From the NCBI GenBank assembly GCA_900547125.1, contig URFU01000001.1:11471-75470 (forward strand): a stretch of 64,000 bases of DNA, read 5' to 3'. This stretch comes from an uncultured Collinsella sp. GTDB taxonomy: Bacteria; Actinomycetota; Coriobacteriia; Coriobacteriales; Coriobacteriaceae. Positions 26,093 through 33,015 of the stretch are shown here, piece by piece (position 1 is the first letter of the stretch; each line of letters begins with the position of its first letter). The notes under the pieces are model-generated. The model searched no databases. It was not told the origin of the DNA and saw only the letters and a program-made list of their open reading frames with translations. A program made the position numbers and the translations under genes.

Positions 26093-27013
26093 ATGCCCAA
26101 ACGATTACTGAACATGTCCGCATCCGATTTTGCCGCCACGTCATCCATGGATCTAAAACAGGCAATTCTGGCTTCCGAGGGACGTACCATCATGGCGGAA
26201 AACGTACCCTCTTCCCAATTTCTCGGCGGCGTTACTAATGCAGAAATCGAACGTGCCGCAGGTGCCGACCTGCTTCTGTTTAACGCGCTCGATGTGTTCG
26301 ATCCAGTTATTGCCGGTATTCCAGATGATCTCAATGAAAACCCGGTCACTTGGGTGAAGCGAGCATGCGGAAGGCCCATTGGCGTCAATCTGGAGCCAGT
26401 TGATAACGAGGCAGAGATGTCTGAATCCCGAACGGAAATCCCCATGGGTCGTCGCGTCTCTCCCAAGACCTTAGAAAAGGCTAACGAACTCGGATTTGAT
26501 TTTATCTGCCTGACGGGCAACCCTGGAACCGGCGTCTCCAACGATGCAATCGCCCATTCGATTAAACTCTCCAAAGAGCATTTCAATGGCCTGGTCATAG
26601 CCGGAAAAATGCATGGAGCGGGCGTTGCGGAACCTGTCATGACGCTCGAAATTGCGCGCAAGTTTGTTGACCTCGGCGTCGATATCCTTCTCGTGCCAGC
26701 CCCCTACACCGTCCCTTGCTTCCAAGAAGCAGACCTGCGCGCCATCGTAGACTTTGTACGATCCCACAACGTAGGCAAGTCAATTGAAGAGAAGGTTCTC
26801 GTCATGGCGGCGAACGGGACGAGTCAAGACTCCTGCGACAGCGAGACCATTAAGAAAATAGGCCTTGCAGCAAAAGCAGCCGGCGCTGACCTCCAACATA
26901 TCGGGGACTCCATGAACGGTATTTGCCTGCCCCAGAATATCTTCACGCTCGGACAAGCCCTTCGTGGATACAGGCATCAGATCGTCATGCTGAGCCGCTC
27001 TGTGATACGTTAA
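26093..27013 (+). CDS. DUF7916-like TIM-barrel protein of unknown function
   Basis: The 306-residue protein resembles a PTS-linked family (often mis-annotated as a haloacid dehalogenase or PEP phosphonomutase-like protein). Visible features include the start KRLLNMSASDF, ILASEGRTIMAENV, a repeated barrel-like pattern (ADLLLFNALDVFDPVI; FDFICLTGNPGTG; VDILLVPAPYT), and a late HIGDSMNGICLPQNI. No classic catalytic motif can be assigned. AAAGGAAG precedes the ATG. It is co-directional with gntR and divergent from EIIBC-4, so it probably acts on the sugar phosphate that permease delivers (inference). It is not a recognisable LacD or GatY aldolase. Confidence 0.75.
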   Translation: MPKRLLNMSASDFAATSSMDLKQAILASEGRTIMAENVPSSQFLGGVTNAEIERAAGADLLLFNALDVFDPVIAGIPDDLNENPVTWVKRACGRPIGVNLEPVDNEAEMSESRTEIPMGRRVSPKTLEKANELGFDFICLTGNPGTGVSNDAIAHSIKLSKEHFNGLVIAGKMHGAGVAEPVMTLEIARKFVDLGVDILLVPAPYTVPCFQEADLRAIVDFVRSHNVGKSIEEKVLVMAANGTSQDSCDSETIKKIGLAAKAAGADLQHIGDSMNGICLPQNIFTLGQALRGYRHQIVMLSRSVIR

Positions 27014-27067
27014 GGTTACCTTGCCCACGTTACATCCCGACTGAGGCAACCATCAGGTATAACCAAC

Positions 27068-27805
27068 ATGCAAACTGAGGCTCTAATGCTCGATACACAC
27101 GAAAAACGGCCACTCTATTTACAGCTCACCGACGCGCTGCTCAAGCAGATCGTCGATGAATATCAAGCAGACGATAAACTTCCAACAGAAATGGAACTCT
27201 GCGACGAATACGCCGTAAGCAGAACAACCGTCCGACTTGCCATGAGTGAGCTGGAGCGTCGTGGAAGTATCTATCGAATCCAAGGTAAGGGGTCGTTTGT
27301 TGCACCGAAACGCGTTAGCGAGCTCAATTCACTTTTAGACTTTGACTTTGCAAGCCATTGCGATGGCGTTGATCCAGATGCCATTACCAAACATTTCGGC
27401 GGCCTCACATCAGGTCGTCCAATTTCCGTAATGATGCTCCAACAATTTGGATGTCAAAGTCGCGACAAAATTCAGCGTCTTGAATTGACCTACGAACTTG
27501 AAGGCAGCTTCATAGGCGCTGATACGTTCTTCATTTCAAAGTCGCGCGTTCCAAATAACCAGTTAGATTTTCAGGCATTTAGCAGAATCATGGACGACTT
27601 GTCCAAGTCTATCCAATCTGTTAGGGAAAGCTATAGAGCACGTCAGCTTAGCGATTCCGAAGCCAGTAATTATGGTGTTGCAAAACTTCCGGTCATCGAA
27701 CTGACTCATTATGCTTACGACTCCGGAGGCAAACTAATCTCAATTGTCTGCCGCACCGTCTTAACTGGGCGAATCCCTTATCAAAACTTTATTTTCAAGT
27801 CCTAA
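27068..27805 (+). CDS. GntR-family regulator with UTRA domain (HutC subfamily)
   Basis: DNA-binding regulator of 245 residues. The N-terminal winged helix is typical ([46 protein letters not shown]), and the C-terminal UTRA-like domain would bind a small-molecule ligand, probably a sugar phosphate. A second ATG at 27086 has GAGG five bases upstream and may be the real start, shortening the protein by six residues. It follows the DUF7916-like gene after 54 bases and probably controls it and the divergent EIIBC-4. It is notably AT-rich for this chromosome. Confidence 0.9.
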   Translation: MQTEALMLDTHEKRPLYLQLTDALLKQIVDEYQADDKLPTEMELCDEYAVSRTTVRLAMSELERRGSIYRIQGKGSFVAPKRVSELNSLLDFDFASHCDGVDPDAITKHFGGLTSGRPISVMMLQQFGCQSRDKIQRLELTYELEGSFIGADTFFISKSRVPNNQLDFQAFSRIMDDLSKSIQSVRESYRARQLSDSEASNYGVAKLPVIELTHYAYDSGGKLISIVCRTVLTGRIPYQNFIFKS

Positions 27806-27817
27806 TGTTCTTTTTCT

Positions 27818-27960
27818 TTTGTCTCGATCTGTAACACGTAGCCGAGTTTTTAAGTCCTAACCGTTACAGATCGAGACAAACAAGGTAGGCCCCGCCGAAT
27901 TGTCTCAATCTGTAACATCTGGTTGGTGGTTTCACCCCTACCTGTTACAGGTTGAGACGA
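27818..27960. repeat. Intergenic palindrome family A, tandem pair (copies 6 and 7)
   Basis: Copy 6 is 27818-27881 and copy 7 is 27901-27960. Both keep the CTGTAACA...TGTTACAG arms; copy 7 has an altered loop (TGGTTGGTGG). They mark the right edge of the AT-rich block. Confidence 0.87.
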
Positions 27961-28077
27961 TTTGATAGTGGAGTCCTTATTTGCGCGTCATATCGCGTAG
28001 CGCTGACGCGCTGGTTTCCACAATGACAGGAGGTAAAAGTCCTCCCGCATCACCCGTTGGCAATCCCGTAGCGATAA

Positions 28078-28842
28078 CTAGCAAATAACCTGCGTGTGTT
28101 CCTCGATGGCGGCACGATCCTCGGCGGCGATGCCCGGCTCGCACACCACGGCGTCCAAATTGTCCAGGCGGCAGAAGGTGTAGAAGTCGCGCTTGCCGAT
28201 CTTGCTGGAGTCGGCGATCAGATAGCGCGAGTCGGCCTTGCTAAAGGCGAGCTGCTGGATGCGGCCCTCTTCCATATTGGATGTAGACACGTCGCCGTCC
28301 AGAATGCCGTTGGCACCGATAAACGCCGCGTCGATGCCCAGCGCACGCAGGGTATCCTCGGCCGTTGGTCCCACAAAAGCGGCGGTGCGGCGACGGTACA
28401 TGCCGCCCACCAGGCACAGGTCGCAGTCTTCGCGCGCCTCGAGCAGGTTAAACACCGAAAGCGAATTGGTCACAATGCGCAGGCGAAACGCCGGCAGCAT
28501 CGAGGCCATCTGCTCAACCGTGGTGCCCGTGCCCAAAAAGATGGTCGAGCCTTCCTCGATAAGCTCCACAGAACGGCGCGCAATCTGCAACTTTTCCTCG
28601 GCATGCTTCGTGCGCTTTTCGCTGTGCGAATACTCATGGCGCAGCATAGCGTGTGGACGGCCCTGCGCACTGCGGGCTCCGCCGTGCACGCGCTCGATCT
28701 CGCCCAGGCTCGCAAGCTCCTCAAGGTCACGGCGGATCGTCATATCCGAGACACCTAACGCATCCGAAATCTCCTTGACCGAGACCGTTCCCTGTTCCTC
28801 GAGCAGCTGCCGAACCTTATCCTGTCGCTCCGCTTTAATCAC
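28078..28842 (-). CDS. DeoR-family regulator, probable LacR
   Basis: A DeoR-type regulator of 254 residues. The N-terminal helix-turn-helix is VSVKEISDALGVSDMTIRRDL and the C-terminal sugar-phosphate sensor has the isomerase-like pattern IFLGTGTTVEQMA...IVTNSL...LVGG...FVGPTAED...GANGI...ADSSK. A frame opens at a GTG at 28869, but the GTG at 28842 has GAGG seven bases upstream and gives the family-typical start (V/M)IKAERQDKVRQLL. It is divergent from galM. TGTT-rich sites before lacA, before lacF and before this gene suggest it controls the tagatose pathway; tagatose-6-phosphate would be the expected inducer as for lactococcal LacR (inference). A decayed copy lies at 23535. Confidence 0.9.
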   Translation of the reverse strand: MIKAERQDKVRQLLEEQGTVSVKEISDALGVSDMTIRRDLEELASLGEIERVHGGARSAQGRPHAMLRHEYSHSEKRTKHAEEKLQIARRSVELIEEGSTIFLGTGTTVEQMASMLPAFRLRIVTNSLSVFNLLEAREDCDLCLVGGMYRRRTAAFVGPTAEDTLRALGIDAAFIGANGILDGDVSTSNMEEGRIQQLAFSKADSRYLIADSSKIGKRDFYTFCRLDNLDAVVCEPGIAAEDRAAIEEHTQVIC

Positions 28843-28877
28843 GATGAGTCCTCGCTGTTCCACGCTCACGTCAATTC

Positions 28878-28896
28878 AAACAATAACGAACAAATT
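28878..28896 (-). promoter_or_regulatory. LacR-like operator at the deoR promoter
   Basis: On the minus strand this reads AATTTGTTCGTTATTGTTT, matching 15 of 19 bases of AATTTGTTTGTCTTTGTTC at 5501-5519 before lacA. It sits 36 bases upstream of the chosen start, as expected for autoregulation. Confidence 0.5.
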
Positions 28897-29047
28897 GTAT
28901 CAGACTCGCGCGCGTCAGAAATGAACGCCCGCACAGCTCCAATCATCACTTTTTTGAGAAAAATACCCCCTGCTTTAGTGGGGTGTAGTGATAATCTCGC
29001 CTGTTCGCGCTACAGTTTGTCCGAAATACCTCGATGTTAGGAACCAA

Positions 29048-30100
29048 ATGATCACTTCCGAGCTTTTCGGCACCGCGCCGTGCGGTACCCCCGTTCATTG
29101 TTACACCCTCAACGGGCCCGAGATCTGCGTTCGCATTATGGACTATGGCGCCACCGTGTTGGGCATCGACGTGCCCGACATCCCCGGCAACGCGCGCGAT
29201 GTGGTGCTGGGCTTCGATAAGCTCGAGGATTACTTTGACAACCCCGCCTGCTTTGGCGCGACCATCGGACCTGTGGCCAACCGCACTGCAGGTGCCACGA
29301 TCACCATCGCCGGCACGGACTGGCATATGCCCGCCAACGAGGGCACCAACAACCTGCACAGCGATCTTGAGCATGGTCTGCACAAGCGCGTATGGGACGT
29401 TGAGCTCGACGAGGTCCACAATGCCGTGCGCATGACCACCTCGCTTGAGGACGGTGAGCTGGGCCTTCCCGGCAACCGCACCTTTACGGCCGTGTTTACC
29501 GTGACGCGCACCGGCTGCTTCCGTATCGAATATGGCTGTGAGAGCGACCGCGCCACGTACGTGTCCATGACCAACCACACGTACTTTAACCTTGCCGGTC
29601 ACAACGCCGGCATGGACTGTGAGCACTTCTTTGTTGCTAACGCTGCCCACTACCTGCCCATCAACGAGCAGAATATCCCCACCGGAGAGATCGCTCCGGT
29701 CGAGGGCACGCCGTTTGACTTCCGTGAGCTGCGCCCCGTCGCGCCCGGCATGGAAGCCGACGACCCGCAGATTAAGCAGGCCCGTGGCTACGACCACTGC
29801 CTGTGCATCGATGACTATCAATACGGTCGCAACCTGCGCCGCGCCCTGCATGTCGAGGAGATGTGGACCGGCCGCGAGCTGGACTACTACACCACCGCCC
29901 CGGGCGTGCAGCTCTACACTGGCAATTGGCTGGGCGACGAGCACGCCAAGGACGATGCCAACTATAGCTGGGGCGCCGGCTTTGCCCTCGAGGCAGAGAT
30001 GTACCCCGACACGCCGCACCAGCCGCTGTTCCCGCAGGGCATTGTGGGCCCCGGTCATCCCTACAGCAATGTGATCGAATACCACTTTATGAGGCACTAG
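29048..30100 (+). CDS. galM: Aldose 1-epimerase (galactose mutarotase)
   Basis: Interconverts alpha and beta anomers of galactose or glucose. The 350-residue protein shows the GalM core: YGATVLGIDVPD near the N-terminus, the catalytic His in NHTYFNLAG, the GYDHCLCID segment and the catalytic Glu region near the end (ALEAEMYPDTPHQP). The frame is open from 28988, but the ATG at 29048 with TTAGGA upstream gives the normal start. It is divergent from deoR and ends with a terminator at 30127. It supplies the alpha-anomer for the Leloir route (galT at the window start). Confidence 0.94.
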   Translation: MITSELFGTAPCGTPVHCYTLNGPEICVRIMDYGATVLGIDVPDIPGNARDVVLGFDKLEDYFDNPACFGATIGPVANRTAGATITIAGTDWHMPANEGTNNLHSDLEHGLHKRVWDVELDEVHNAVRMTTSLEDGELGLPGNRTFTAVFTVTRTGCFRIEYGCESDRATYVSMTNHTYFNLAGHNAGMDCEHFFVANAAHYLPINEQNIPTGEIAPVEGTPFDFRELRPVAPGMEADDPQIKQARGYDHCLCIDDYQYGRNLRRALHVEEMWTGRELDYYTTAPGVQLYTGNWLGDEHAKDDANYSWGAGFALEAEMYPDTPHQPLFPQGIVGPGHPYSNVIEYHFMRH

Positions 30101-30126
30101 GCCCACAACGCGACATATTGCACAGC

Positions 30127-30162
30127 AACGCCCGCCGGCACCACCGCCGACGGGCGTTTTTT
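30127..30162 (+). terminator. Terminator of galM
   Basis: Stem AACGCCCG/CGGGCGTT, followed by TTTT. Confidence 0.85.
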
Positions 30163-30213
30163 CATCTTTTGGGCTCAATTTCGCTGAGACTGTATGAGTG
30201 ACATATCAAAACT

Positions 30214-30353
30214 ATGCCCATTTACTACGTTTAGCCCGGGATGCTCGACCATGCACCGGTTTTTGCTAAATTCGCGAGCCGCCTACCTGCGGTTTTGTTT
30301 TTCTCAAATTCGACATGCTCGGCGATAGCCGATCAAACGTAGTAAATGGGCAT
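30214..30353. repeat. 140-bp element with 19-bp terminal inverted repeats
   Basis: ATGCCCATTTACTACGTTT at 30214-30232 recurs inverted and perfect at 30335-30353. Outside the arms CAAAACT and TGTTTTTG are nearly complementary too. Inside is a small hairpin CCGC/GCGG followed by TTTTGTTTTT. It fills most of the 326-base gap 30101-30426. It may be a palindromic repeat or a long-loop terminator. Confidence 0.7.
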
Positions 30354-30426
30354 TGTTTTTGACAGGCAGCATCGCACGCGTCCCTCGCAAGGGCAAAATG
30401 ATTCGTTTTTCTCCGTCCCCAAGGGA

Positions 30427-30909
30427 TCAGTTGAACAGATTGCCGATGGGGTCGGGGTTGGAGCTGGGGAGGTAGCGGATCTCCAGCTCTACTCCGAGCT
30501 TTTGCAGTTCTCTGAGAGCAGCGACATCTGCGTCGTCTACGGCAACTGCGGGCGTTGCAGGACGCTTGCCCTCCCCTGCCTGCATATGGCCAATGCTGAT
30601 CTTGGTAATCGGCACACCACCCTTAACCAGCGCGAGTGCATCGGCGGGTGAGGCCACCATGATCAGAATCCATTGACGCGGCGTTGCGGTATGGATGATG
30701 TCGATGGTCCTTTGCACCGAGAAAAACCGTGTCCACACGCCCTCGGGCGCCGCGACCCTCATAGGCGCCCATTGGCGCGAATCCGCCGCAATCTCGTCGT
30801 TAACGATCAGGACAAGATTGGAACCAATCGCCTCGTTCCACAGCTCAACGTCTTGCCCGTAAATAAACCGGTCATCGATACGTGTAAGAAGGATCCTGGG
30901 TTGAGCCAT
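30427..30909 (-). CDS. Mannose-family PTS EIIB-like protein lacking the active-site His
   Basis: The 160-residue protein aligns end to end with the EIIB at 40163-40645 (ILLTRID.R, FFSVQRTIDII, VKGGVPITKISIGHMQAGEGKR). In active EIIB proteins of this family His17 in RL(I/V)HGQ carries the phosphate; here the segment is RIDDRFIYGQD with Tyr17 (codon TAC, one base from CAC). The Lys/Arg and Asp surroundings are kept and there is no frameshift, so the protein may still bind partners. A longer frame starts at 30960; the ATG at 30909 matches the paralogue. No EIIA, EIIC or EIID lies beside it. A regulatory or decaying role is inference. Confidence 0.85.
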   Translation of the reverse strand: MAQPRILLTRIDDRFIYGQDVELWNEAIGSNLVLIVNDEIAADSRQWAPMRVAAPEGVWTRFFSVQRTIDIIHTATPRQWILIMVASPADALALVKGGVPITKISIGHMQAGEGKRPATPAVAVDDADVAALRELQKLGVELEIRYLPSSNPDPIGNLFN

Positions 30910-30998
30910 GGCAGCCCCATTCTGTTTGAGACCCATAAGAGCAAGACTTCGCGTTTCCAATATTAGTGCATTTAAAGTGAGAAAAGCCGTCAGAACAC

Positions 30999-31027
30999 TT
31001 GCGCGGATGTGCGATGTCCCGTATCAT
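30999..31027 (+). promoter_or_regulatory. Promoter of tRNA-Thr
   Basis: TTGCGC (30999-31004), 17-base spacer, TATCAT (31022-31027), 40 bases before the mature tRNA. Confidence 0.65.
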
Positions 31028-31066
31028 AGACAGCCGTTGACGCCTCAGTTGCGTCATCACATGGCC

Positions 31067-31142
31067 GCCAGCGTAGCTCAGTTGGTAGAGCACCGCTCTC
31101 GTAAAGCGGGGGTCACCGGTTCGAGCCCGGTCGCTGGCTCCA
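31067..31142 (+). tRNA. tRNA-Thr (anticodon CGT)
   Basis: Cloverleaf: acceptor GCCAGCG pairs with CGCTGGC, D-arm with AGCTCAGTTGGTAGAGC, anticodon stem CCGCT/AGCGG with loop CTCGTAA (anticodon CGT, reads ACG), T-arm GGTTCGAGCCC, discriminator T and an encoded CCA. The 73 bases plus CCA are standard. Confidence 0.97.
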
Positions 31143-31153
31143 TTGCACAAGAT

Positions 31154-31176
31154 AGCCGCCCTCGGGCGGCTTTTTT
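31154..31176 (+). terminator. Terminator of tRNA-Thr
   Basis: Stem AGCCGCC/GGGCGGCT with a run of six T, 12 bases after the tRNA. Confidence 0.88.
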
Positions 31177-31241
31177 GTTGCTGATTTCGGGCGCGCTTCC
31201 GCCAATCCAAGCACAACGCCGCCGGAAACTCTCCTACTCAA

Positions 31242-31291
31242 CAAAAGCCCCGCCAACCGCAATCCCCAAGGGAACCGCGATTAACGGGGCT
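31242..31291 (-). terminator. Terminator of yhcH
   Basis: Stem AGCCCCG/CGGGGCT with an internal imperfect hairpin, followed on the minus strand by TTTTGTTG. Confidence 0.65.
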
Positions 31292-31349
31292 CAAGCGCGC
31301 TCCTCAATGGAATCACGTCATCAGACGAGCAGCTCAGCCGAGCAGTGCG

Positions 31350-31823
31350 TTACTCCTCCCAGTAAGCGTCTGCAAGCAGCTTAAAGCAGATCTTCTTGAC
31401 CGGCTGTGCGCCATCGCCCGGGAACTCGAGCGTGGGCATGTGAGGCTCGCCGGCAACAAACAGCGCGAACTTGTCGTCGGCAAGATCGCCGGCGATCGAA
31501 GCGTCGGAATCGACCAGATCGTAGTCGTCCTTCTCGTCAAACTCCTGAACCAGCGTCAGGCTGCCCGTGGCAACCTTAAAGGCCTCGCGACCCTCGACGT
31601 CGATCTGCAGGTCGTGATAGCGCTGATGCGTCTCATAGTGAGCCTCGGCTTCGGGACGCGTCGTGGGAGCCATGACGTTCGCAAAGACCTTGTCGCCCAG
31701 AATCGGATGGCTGCCGACCTCGAGCTTCGCCGGATCGTTCTCCTCGAGCCAGTCGATCAGCACGTCGAGGCCCTTGAGCATTCCACGGTACTCCTCGATA
31801 TCGCCCAATGCACCGTAAATCAT
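31350..31823 (-). CDS. YhcH/YjgK/YiaL (DUF386) family protein
   Basis: A cupin-like family protein of 157 residues, often found in sialic acid, GalNAc or beta-galactoside loci and sometimes labelled the beta subunit of evolved beta-galactosidase. Visible features are the start MIYGALGDIEEY, the metal-site-like pattern YETHQRYHDLQIDVEG, and LFVAGEPHMPTL near the end (His and Glu ligands). Family function may be anomerisation of acidic or amino sugars, but this is not settled. It lies upstream of a nagA remnant and the second lacC, in keeping with the GalNAc locus. Start has GAGAGGGG upstream. Confidence 0.88.
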   Translation of the reverse strand: MIYGALGDIEEYRGMLKGLDVLIDWLEENDPAKLEVGSHPILGDKVFANVMAPTTRPEAEAHYETHQRYHDLQIDVEGREAFKVATGSLTLVQEFDEKDDYDLVDSDASIAGDLADDKFALFVAGEPHMPTLEFPGDGAQPVKKICFKLLADAYWEE

Positions 31824-31855
31824 CTAAATCCCCTCTCGGATCGTTTCTTTGGCGG

Positions 31856-31990
31856 CTACTCGGCAAACGCATTACCGACGCTGTTGCCACCCACATGCGT
31901 CTCGACCAGGGTAAGGTCGGGATTGAACACGACAACGTCGGCGTCGCGCCCCGACATAATGCTATCGCACTTGTCGTCGACATGAGCTAG
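31856..31990 (-). pseudogene. 3' remnant of a nagA-like gene
   Basis: In the minus frame this reads AHVDDKCDSIMSGRDADVVV, continuing to GNAFAE and a stop, closely matching the last 44 or so residues of NagA at 34715 (AHIEDKCGSIMPGRDADFVV...GNAFTE). No upstream nagA sequence remains; lacC starts its 3' end 30 bases away. A partial duplication or a deletion of an ancestral second nagA explains it. Confidence 0.85.
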
Positions 31991-32020
31991 CAACCGATGC
32001 CGGGGCCGCAGCACAAGCTC

Positions 32021-32956
32021 CTACAGCTCGGTCACGACAACGCCGTTGTAAACCTCGTCCCAACGATCCATAACCAAGTGGCCAGTCATGGGATCCATGG
32101 CATTGAGCTTGCCGCAGGTGTTGGCGGTACGCAGCACCGTCTCGTCGTCGGCGCCGGCAGCAATCGCATGTGCGAAACCGGCAATGGTCGAATCGCCAGA
32201 GCCCGTAGCGTTAACGGCGGGGATATCGGGGGTCTTGGCGCGGAACGCACGGCCGTTATGGAAACCAACGGAGCCGGCAGCGCCCATGGATACGACGACC
32301 CAGGGGATATCGGAGAAGCGGGCGTCAGAGGCGAGCGCGGAACGGAGCTCGTCCACATCGTCGGTGGTAAAGCTCGTGCCCAGAAGGCCGTTAATTTCGG
32401 TCAGGTTAGGCTTAACCAGCTCAGGCTTGACCTTGGACTTGAGCGCAGCCTCGAGCGAGGCGCCCGAGGTATCGAGCAGCACCTTGGCGCCGGCGTTCTC
32501 GGCAATGCCCGTGATCTTGGCATAGTAGTCTGCCTCGACACCGCGGGGCAGAGAACCCGAAATGGTGACAACGTCGGCCTTGCCCGCAAGCTCAGTAAAT
32601 TTGGCGGTAAAGGCATCGAGCTCCTCGGGGGCAATTGTCGGGCCGCTCTCGAGCAGCTCGGTCTGGTTGCCGGCGTGGAGAATGTTGAGGCAAATTCGAG
32701 TCTCGCCCTTGATGGGCACAAAGTCGTTGTTAATACCGTTGGCGTCCATGAGCTCAGCCATGTAGGCGCCCATGTGGCCGCCGAGTAGACCGGTTGCCAC
32801 AACGTCGTCGCCCAGCTGACCCAGCACACGGGCCACGTTGAGGCCCTTGCCGCCGGCGGTCTTTTCGGGCGTCACGCGGTTGACGTCGTCGATAATGAGC
32901 TCATCGAGCTGATAGCGCGTATCGACAGACGGGTTCATCGTAACGGTGAGGATCAT
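32021..32956 (-). CDS. lacC: Tagatose-6-phosphate kinase, PfkB family (copy 2)
   Basis: A second 311-residue PfkB kinase, colinear with copy 1 at 3325-4260 and by eye more than 80 percent identical. It keeps GGKGLNVARVL and the catalytic VNATGSGDSTIAGF. Differences cluster mid-protein (EADYYAKITGIAENAGAK versus DAGYYAELIKIAEEAGTK). AAGGAG precedes the ATG. Here it sits beside nagA and agaS, whose product is tagatose-6-phosphate, so this copy probably serves GalNAc/galactosamine use while copy 1 serves lactose (inference). Confidence 0.91.
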   Translation of the reverse strand: MILTVTMNPSVDTRYQLDELIIDDVNRVTPEKTAGGKGLNVARVLGQLGDDVVATGLLGGHMGAYMAELMDANGINNDFVPIKGETRICLNILHAGNQTELLESGPTIAPEELDAFTAKFTELAGKADVVTISGSLPRGVEADYYAKITGIAENAGAKVLLDTSGASLEAALKSKVKPELVKPNLTEINGLLGTSFTTDDVDELRSALASDARFSDIPWVVVSMGAAGSVGFHNGRAFRAKTPDIPAVNATGSGDSTIAGFAHAIAAGADDETVLRTANTCGKLNAMDPMTGHLVMDRWDEVYNGVVVTEL

Positions 32957-33015
32957 TTTTAGCTCCTTATCTCGCAGGCTCCTTGTGCCTCGCGATACGA
33001 GTCGACAAAACGGAA

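Noticed and set aside
26093..27013. The DUF7916-like gene as LacD or GatY aldolase
   Set aside because: None of the aldolase Schiff-base Lys or class II metal motifs could be placed; the similarity is only the barrel-like pattern.
12252..27960. Family A palindrome pairs as CRISPR repeats
   Set aside because: They are long palindromes with variable loops, at most two per site, without regular spacers or cas genes.
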